This document shows positions 60,731 to 64,000 of a stretch of DNA of 64,000 nt, one piece after another. How positions within the stretch are numbered: position 1 is the first letter of the stretch; the number at the start of each line of letters is the position of its first letter. Where the stretch lies: NCBI GenBank assembly GCA_964634885.1, contig CAZWLN010000003.1, forward strand, positions 1 through 64,000, given 5' to 3'. The notes beneath the pieces were generated by a model. It was not told where the DNA came from and ran no database searches. It worked only from the letters and a program-made list of their open reading frames with translations. The stretch is from DAINRZ01 sp964634885. Its GTDB lineage: Bacteria; Bacteroidota; Ignavibacteria; Kapaibacteriales; UBA2268. The translations under genes and the position numbers were made by a program.

Positions 60731-62065
60731 TTATATGCTTAATATCTTTTCTGCCGCTGCCTCACCGCTTCTGGCGGCTCCTTCGAGTGTGGCAGGCAGG
60801 CCTGTCGCTGTCCAGTCGCCGGCTAAGAAGAGGTTGGAGACAGGGGTGGTTTGCGGTAACCTTAAAGGTTCTGATTCCGGTGTAATTTCCGGAGTGGCAT
60901 TCATTTCGATGATAATCCTGCTGTGTTGCAGCGTTGCTTCTTTGGCTGCCGGAAATACGGATTCAATCTCGCTTTTCAGGATTGCCCCGAGTTTGTCGGC
61001 AGACAATTCTGCCAGGCTGCCGGCGTCGCTGATGGTAAACGACAGGCAGTTAGGATAATTACCCTGAAGGGTTTTGTTGTACCGGCATATGAGCCTGCGG
61101 TTAAAAACCCAGTGCAGGCGCGAGCCGAGGATTGCTGCGAACTCGTCGCTGAACAGTTCCCGGTCAAACCAGTAGTGAGCAGAAATGATTGAAGAGTACT
61201 TCTGATCCTTCAGAGGAGCGAAAAAAGCATTGTCAGCCATATCATCAGGCATCACCCTGAGCAGAGCCGTGGGTGGCACTGCTACAATCACAAAGTCAAA
61301 ATCGTCGATTTCCTCTTTATTTGTCCTGATGGAAGTAACAATGTCGTTTTCGACTGCAATCTGTTTTACTGAATGGTTCAGCTCAAGGCTGGAGCCTCGT
61401 TCCCTGAGCCATTCACCGGCAGTGGCGAACAATTCGCCCAGGTCGGTATCAGGAAAGATGAGCCTTGAATCTACACCCTCCGAGAAAAACGCTTCACGCA
61501 TGACTGTAACGAACAGCTTCGCTGCGGCTTTGCCGATGCCCAGGTTCAGGGCAGAAACAAGGATAGGCCCCCAGAAGTTGCGTATGGCCTCTTCCGGTTG
61601 TCTCTCACGCCTGAGAAGGCTGAGCACTGTTTCAGCGCCTGCTTCCAGCCTGTTGCTCCTGAGTTTGAGAAAAAGCCTGATGATTGCTGTTTTGGACGAC
61701 ACACCCAAAGCGCCGAAACGAAGCAGGCCCCATATTATTCCCGCTTTGCCGGGTAAAGCGCCGGTGTTCAGCAGTGCGGATTTCCCGCCGTCGATGAATG
61801 GTACTCTCAGGGATTGCTGATAATAAAGCCTGTCGTCTGTACCCAGTTCTTTCAACAGCCCGAGGAAAGAACGATAGGCTCCGGCCAGTAAGTGCTGTCC
61901 GTTGTCAACAATCTCGCCTGTATGCGGGTCCATGAAAGAATAGGCCCTGCCGCCGGGATAGGATCTCTTTTCCAGAAGCCTTACCCTGCAGCCGCTCCTG
62001 CACAAACGAACGGCCGCCGACAGGCCGGCGGCGCCGGCGCCGACGATAATAACGCTCCTATTCAT
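60731..62065 (-). CDS. hpnE: Hydroxysqualene dehydroxylase (HpnE), FAD-dependent
   Basis: A 444-residue flavoprotein: dinucleotide-binding motif IIVGAGAAGLSAAVRL at the N-terminus, the second conserved segment EKRSYPGGRAYSF, the HpnE marker VDNGQHLLAGAYRSFLGLL, and the C-terminal FAD motif NLFLAGDWTATGLPATLEGAARSGEAAA. HpnE reduces hydroxysqualene to squalene on the way to hopanoids. No hpnC, hpnD or shc is in the window. The gene overlaps the upstream LRR gene by eight bases, so it may be translated with it. Confidence 0.88.
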   Translation of the reverse strand: MNRSVIIVGAGAAGLSAAVRLCRSGCRVRLLEKRSYPGGRAYSFMDPHTGEIVDNGQHLLAGAYRSFLGLLKELGTDDRLYYQQSLRVPFIDGGKSALLNTGALPGKAGIIWGLLRFGALGVSSKTAIIRLFLKLRSNRLEAGAETVLSLLRRERQPEEAIRNFWGPILVSALNLGIGKAAAKLFVTVMREAFFSEGVDSRLIFPDTDLGELFATAGEWLRERGSSLELNHSVKQIAVENDIVTSIRTNKEEIDDFDFVIVAVPPTALLRVMPDDMADNAFFAPLKDQKYSSIISAHYWFDRELFSDEFAAILGSRLHWVFNRRLICRYNKTLQGNYPNCLSFTISDAGSLAELSADKLGAILKSEIESVFPAAKEATLQHSRIIIEMNATPEITPESEPLRLPQTTPVSNLFLAGDWTATGLPATLEGAARSGEAAAEKILSI

Positions 62066-63392
62066 TATTATCTATGTACAGGCTGCTGCTGTTGGTTTCC
62101 TTCAGGAAAAGTTCAACCATATCATTGGCGATCTGGTTCCCTTTGGTTGTCACCCACTTAAGGGAGATCGAACGGAGCAGGTTCTGGGGTAAAGAAGACA
62201 GCCGGTTATTGCTAAGGTTCAGTGAAACGAGGGCAGGCAATTTTGCCAGGCCATCGGGGACTACGGAAAAGTTGTTGTACGCAAGAGACAGGTCGCTTAG
62301 AAGCGGAAGCCTGAAGAGTGCGTCCGGCAACTCTGCCAGCATATTGTGCGACAGGTTCAGGATTGTCAGGTTTCTCAGCTCTCCGAGAAATTCGGGAATT
62401 GTTGACAGTTCATTGCCGGCAAGGCTGATCCTTGACAGGCATTTCAGGCTTTTGAGCGATTCAGGTACGGACCTTATCCCGCAGCTGTCCCAGTCCAGGT
62501 CTTCGAGTGAGTCTAAGGACGCAATCGACTCGGGCAGTGTCCTGACCTTTGTTCTTGAGATCGAGAGGTGCCTCAGTTTCTTCAGGTTGCCGATGTCCCC
62601 CGGAAGCGAATTCAGGGGATTGCCTGAAAGGGAAAGCCTGCTAAGCCTTTTCAGGCCGCCAATCTCACTGGGCAGCGTTTCCAGCTTGTTGTCTTCTGCC
62701 GACAATACCAATAATCTGTCAAGGCTGCCGATCTCCTTAGGCATTGCTGATATTTTATTGTCAGTGACTGCAAGTTTCCTCAGCTTCCTGAGTTTCCCAA
62801 TGGAAGCCGGCAGGGACTCGATCCTGTTTTTCGTAACCGCAAGCTCTTCGAGGTTCTCAAGCTCGCCTATGTTTTCAGGCAGGCTTGCAAGCCTGTTGTT
62901 GAACAGGTAAAGTATCTTAAGCTTCTTCAATTGGCAGATGCTGTTCGGAAGCTTGTACAGGATGTTTTTCTGTAACTGCAGTTCTTCCAGGTTCTTAAGT
63001 TTGCCGATGCATTCCGGCAGGTATTTCAGTTCGCAGTCGCGAATGTTCAGCTTTCTCAGGTTGGTGAGGTTGCCGATGGACTCGGGCAGGCTGGTAATGT
63101 CGTTGCCGGTAAGTATCAGTGTCCTCAGGTTCTTAAGCCTGCCGATGGACTCGGGTAAAGGCGTGTTTTCCATGTAGGCATAGCTCAGGTCCAGGGAAAA
63201 ACAACTGTCCGGATCCTCGAGTGCCTCTTCCAACGATTCGAAGACGCGCAGCGAGTCTTCACTGTAAACCTCTTCTTCAAAGCTGTCATTGGTTTCCTCC
63301 TCGCTGAATTTCTTCGGTTGACAGGAGGGGAGAATGGCAACGATCAATGAAAATGCCACTAATGCTATAAAATTTTTTAATAATGATGCCAT
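62058..63392 (-). CDS. Leucine-rich-repeat lipoprotein
   Basis: A 444-residue protein with a clear lipoprotein signal (FIALVAFSLIVAILPSC, Cys at residue 24), an acidic linker (KKFSEEETNDSFEEEVYSED), the family entry motif LEEALEDPDSCFSL, and about 15 LRRs of 23 residues (LPESIGxLxxLRxLxLxxN). It is the fourth member of the LRR family in this window, and the C-terminus (VTTKGNQIANDMVELFLKETN) differs from the others. Its gene overlaps hpnE by eight bases. Confidence 0.87.
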   Translation of the reverse strand: MASLLKNFIALVAFSLIVAILPSCQPKKFSEEETNDSFEEEVYSEDSLRVFESLEEALEDPDSCFSLDLSYAYMENTPLPESIGRLKNLRTLILTGNDITSLPESIGNLTNLRKLNIRDCELKYLPECIGKLKNLEELQLQKNILYKLPNSICQLKKLKILYLFNNRLASLPENIGELENLEELAVTKNRIESLPASIGKLRKLRKLAVTDNKISAMPKEIGSLDRLLVLSAEDNKLETLPSEIGGLKRLSRLSLSGNPLNSLPGDIGNLKKLRHLSISRTKVRTLPESIASLDSLEDLDWDSCGIRSVPESLKSLKCLSRISLAGNELSTIPEFLGELRNLTILNLSHNMLAELPDALFRLPLLSDLSLAYNNFSVVPDGLAKLPALVSLNLSNNRLSSLPQNLLRSISLKWVTTKGNQIANDMVELFLKETNSSSLYIDNNE

Positions 63393-63491
63393 ATAACTAT
63401 TATCAATATTTTACAAAATTGAAAAAAAAAACAAATATAAATGAAAAAATCAATTTACAAAATCAAATTTTATTATTATTTGAAATGTAAT

Positions 63492-63499
63492 TATATTTG
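63492..63499 (+). promoter_or_regulatory. Possible -7 promoter element of tRNA-Leu
   Basis: TATATTTG fits the TAnnTTTG -7 consensus of Bacteroidota sigma factors and ends 15 bases before the tRNA start, a suitable distance for a short 5' leader. No convincing -33 TTG box lies at the expected spacing, so this is a weak call. Confidence 0.35.
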
Positions 63500-63514
63500 T
63501 AATTCTATATTTAC

Positions 63515-63596
63515 GCGGACGTGGCGGAATTGGCAGACGCGCTAGACTTAGGATCTAGTGGGGCGACCCGTGAGAGTTCGAGTCTCTCCGTCCGTA
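63515..63596 (+). tRNA. tRNA-Leu, anticodon UAG
   Basis: The acceptor arms GCGGACG (63515-63521) and CGTCCGT (63589-63595) pair with one G-U. The anticodon loop CTTAGGA has UAG in the middle positions with a CTAGA/TCTAG stem; there is a long variable arm (class II tRNA) and a T arm GAGAG-TTCGAGT-CTCTC. The 3' CCA is not encoded. It reads CUA/CUN leucine codons. Confidence 0.95.
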
Positions 63597-63638
63597 CGAT
63601 TGAAAAAAATATTTTGTATATAAATTTTAGGTACAACA

Positions 63639-64000
63639 TTGGAAAAAGCATATAAAGAGATAAGCAGCAGCATGAGGGAAGTGGAACTTACCCTGACAAA
63701 AGAGGATCTGCAGCCGATTTATGATAAAGCTTATAAAGAAGCTCAGCCATTAATCGACATGAAGGGCTTCAGGAAAGGCAAAGTGCCGATGAATGTCGTT
63801 AAAAAGTACTTCGGCAAGAACATCGAAGCCAATGCCGTCAACGATTCGATGACTGACATATTCAACAAGCTGATGAAGGAAGACGACCTCCGTGTCGTCG
63901 GTACTCCTCAGTTGGTCAAGGTCAACGAAACCGAAGAAAACACTGTCCTGACAGTTATGTTCGAGGTACTTCCCGACTTCGAACTGGGCGACTACAAAAG
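63639..64000 (+). CDS. tig: Trigger factor, N-terminal part (runs off the window)
   Basis: About 120 codons from a TTG start at 63639 behind TTTAGG. The ribosome-binding signature of trigger factor is present: IDMKGFRKGKVPMNVVKKYFGK (the GFRKGKVP motif that docks at ribosomal protein L23). The chaperone binds nascent chains at the exit tunnel. The PPIase and C-terminal domains lie beyond the end. It follows tRNA-Leu by 42 bases. Confidence 0.92.
   Translation, partial: MEKAYKEISSSMREVELTLTKEDLQPIYDKAYKEAQPLIDMKGFRKGKVPMNVVKKYFGKNIEANAVNDSMTDIFNKLMKEDDLRVVGTPQLVKVNETEENTVLTVMFEVLPDFELGDYK

Overview
The window reads as chromosome from a Gram-negative bacterium of the Bacteroidota/Ignavibacteriota group, most like the Ignavibacteria-Kapabacteria lineages. 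The basis is a large set of secreted proteins ending in a type IX secretion (T9SS) C-terminal sorting domain (xPNPAxEYIxI...VRIYNxLG...LPxGxYYxR), a DUF4252 protein beside an ECF sigma factor, an anaerobe-type 2-oxoacid:ferredoxin oxidoreductase, and many lipoproteins and outer-membrane-like proteins. The lineage is inferred; no rRNA gene is present. The only RNA gene seen is tRNA-Leu(UAG). No insertion sequence, prophage or CRISPR array was found. There is one 100-N assembly gap at 29825-29924.

Layout. 0.1-1.7 kb: minus-strand ECF sigma / probable anti-sigma / DUF4252 operon. 1.9-10.9 kb: a T9SS cargo protein, a UvrD-type helicase, a multi-PAS histidine kinase, an Ogg2-type 8-oxoguanine glycosylase and a TIGR01777 oxidoreductase. 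11.2-22.6 kb: a PAP2 phosphatase, three of the four leucine-rich-repeat (LRR) surface proteins, a zinc-ribbon/FHA/ABCG fusion transporter, a solitary MlaE-type permease and a DUF4268 protein. 22.8-31.3 kb: a tandem array of T9SS cargo genes, most of them copies of one unrecognised family, with one decayed copy and one interrupted by the gap. 32.9-35.6 kb: a four-gene 2-oxoacid:ferredoxin oxidoreductase operon (delta-alpha-beta-gamma). 35.8-37.3 kb: a Kelch-repeat T9SS protein. 37.5-45.2 kb: a complete kdpFABCDE potassium-uptake and sensing operon, including a 28-residue kdpF. 45.5-46.2 kb: a TIR-domain remnant and a probable DUF4258/DUF2283 toxin-antitoxin pair. 46.3-53.4 kb: acyl-CoA dehydrogenase, UbiB-family kinase, a CocE/NonD hydrolase, and an ATPase + TOPRIM (DUF4276-like) pair that looks like a defence module. 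53.7-58.6 kb: a glycoside-hydrolase-2-like protein fused to membrane helices, purC and rodA. 58.6-64 kb: a TPR protein, an outer-membrane-like protein, hpnE, the fourth LRR lipoprotein, tRNA-Leu and the start of tig.

The most unusual feature is a set of short palindromic DNA repeats inside the coding sequence of the T9SS sorting domains. A 29-bp palindrome always read as PSEGSEPSEG lies between the EYIEI and VRIYN strands. A second palindrome (14-nt half-site GTAGAGACGCAAGG), read as VETQGLASLQ, occupies a second loop, and the same DNA is found between genes at 5.1 kb. Related family members and unrelated cargo lack one or both. This resembles the in-frame palindromic elements known from Rickettsia, here at the loops of a secretion signal. 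A second repeat system, composite intergenic blocks at 5.2 and 32.4 kb, appears unrelated to genes.
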